Origin: Burkholderiales bacterium | GTDB taxonomy: Bacteria; Pseudomonadota; Gammaproteobacteria; Burkholderiales; Burkholderiaceae_C | Direction: 5' to 3' | DNA: 5,763 bases | Assembly: GCA_011390055.1 (NCBI GenBank) | Contig: JAABTC010000129.1 | Span: 1-5,763 of the forward strand | Part shown: in pieces, positions 5,066 to 5,763 of the stretch | How the letters are laid out: every line of letters begins with the position of its first letter | Numbering within the stretch: position 1 is the stretch's first letter | Notes under the pieces: generated by a model | Database searches by the model: none | What the model was told of the DNA's origin: nothing | What the model saw: only the letters and a program-made list of their open reading frames with translations | Made by a program: the position numbers and the translations under genes

Positions 5066-5763
5066 TCAGCCCAGCTCGACGAACACGGGCTGATGATCGG
5101 AGGCACGCGTGGCCGCATCGACCTCGATGCGCCGCACGTGCGGCGCCAGGTCGGCGCTCGTGAAGACGAAGTCACAAGTGATCGGCAGCGGGCCGTAGCG
5201 CCGGTCGTGCAGGCGGAAGGTGGGTGCGGGGGCTGCATCGCCGTGCACCTGGGGCCAAGCGTCGTGCAGGCGCGTGGCCGGCGGCTCGGTGGCGGCCTGG
5301 AGCAACGCGTACTCGGCGTCGTGTCGCTCGAAGTTGAAATCGCCGCAGAGGAGGGCGCTGGCGGTGTGCGGCTTGCTCTGGAACGGGTGCCCGGTCTCGT
5401 CGGCCAGCGGTGGCGCGGCGGCCTGCGCGCAGGCCTGCGCATGCAGGTCCACCAGCGCCTGCGCCTGCGCAAGGCGCTGGCGCTTCGAATAGAACTCCAG
5501 ATGCGTCGTCATCACGCGCACCGGCCCGAAAGCCGGCGTGATCACGGTGGCCACCGTGCACATGCGCGGCATCGAGCGCACCCCGCCATCGGCCGGGTAC
5601 GGCAGCGCCTGGTGACGCACCTGCGCGATCGGCCAGCGCGAGGCGACGAGGTTGCCGAAGCGCTGCCAGCCGCCATGGCGGCCGCGCTCCTCCACCGCGG
5701 CGCCGAAGGCGATCTGGAAGCCGGGCAACAAGGACTGCAGCCGTGCGACCTGGTCGAAGCCCG
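5066..5763 (-). CDS. Endonuclease/exonuclease/phosphatase (EEP) family protein, 5'-truncated by the window edge
   Basis: The frame stays open to the right edge (residues before bases 5729-5731 read GFDQVARLQS), so the start lies outside; about 231 residues remain. The fold is the metal-dependent EEP hydrolase family, which includes exonuclease III, DNase I-like nucleases, sphingomyelinases and inositol-phosphate phosphatases. Visible motifs in order are GNLVASRWPI, the catalytic-site THLE followed by the R-Q-R-L-A-Q-A-Q-A-L helix, GDFN (bases 5333-5344) with the conserved Asp and Asn, TCDFVF, and the C-terminal SDHQP (bases 5087-5101) with the catalytic Asp-His. The N-terminal metal-binding Asn and Glu motifs (N-x-Q and L-Q-E) should lie beyond the edge. 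Substrate cannot be told from motifs; a DNA, lipid or phosphoester role are all possible. No signal peptide can be judged. It precedes the HD-GYP gene on the same strand, so the two may share a transcript. Confidence 0.85.
   Translation of the reverse strand, partial: GFDQVARLQSLLPGFQIAFGAAVEERGRHGGWQRFGNLVASRWPIAQVRHQALPYPADGGVRSMPRMCTVATVITPAFGPVRVMTTHLEFYSKRQRLAQAQALVDLHAQACAQAAAPPLADETGHPFQSKPHTASALLCGDFNFERHDAEYALLQAATEPPATRLHDAWPQVHGDAAPAPTFRLHDRRYGPLPITCDFVFTSADLAPHVRRIEVDAATRASDHQPVFVELG

Noticed and set aside
5729..5731. TTG at 5731 as the start of the EEP-family gene
   Set aside because: The frame continues upstream to the window edge with family-like sequence (GFDQVARL), and the N-terminal catalytic motifs are still missing, so the true start is outside.

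Overview
The window is high-GC, gene-dense DNA with short intergenic gaps. Together with the gene types (an IolC-DUF2090 fusion, a YeaE-like aldo/keto reductase, an atypical HD-GYP protein and a short secreted repeat protein), this suggests a betaproteobacterium of the order Burkholderiales. That placement is an inference from composition and family resemblance. No rRNA, tRNA, CRISPR array, insertion sequence or phage gene was seen.

Left part (2-3112, plus strand). The window opens inside a bifunctional myo-inositol catabolism protein: the end of a PfkB-type 5-dehydro-2-deoxygluconokinase (IolC) fused to a DUF2090 aldolase-like domain. It overlaps by 4 bases (ATGA) a beta-hydroxyacid-dehydrogenase-family reductase. 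After a 73-base gap comes an aldo/keto reductase close to E. coli YeaE. A coherent reading is kinase, then aldolase giving DHAP and malonic semialdehyde, then a reductase acting on the semialdehyde. The aldo/keto reductase may deal with a side-product aldehyde such as methylglyoxal. The reductase substrates are inferred.

Middle (3117-3691, minus strand). A 144-residue secreted protein of unknown function ends 4 bases from the aldo/keto reductase stop, so the two genes converge. It has a signal peptide, seven tandem heptads of the form P-V-Y-x-x-P-x, and two calcium-loop-like D-x-D-G-D-G motifs. Its 5' leader can form a compound hairpin ending 2 bases before the Shine-Dalgarno sequence.

Right part (3692-5763, minus strand). 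An HD-GYP-type protein has two altered signature positions (HDxGK read as HDLGE, and the distal Asp ligand read as Glu). It lies 81 bases downstream of an endonuclease/exonuclease/phosphatase-family protein that runs off the right edge.

The strongest leads are the kinase-aldolase-reductase unit whose reductase has an R-T substrate loop, the heptad plus calcium-loop secreted protein with its structured leader, and the variant HD-GYP protein.
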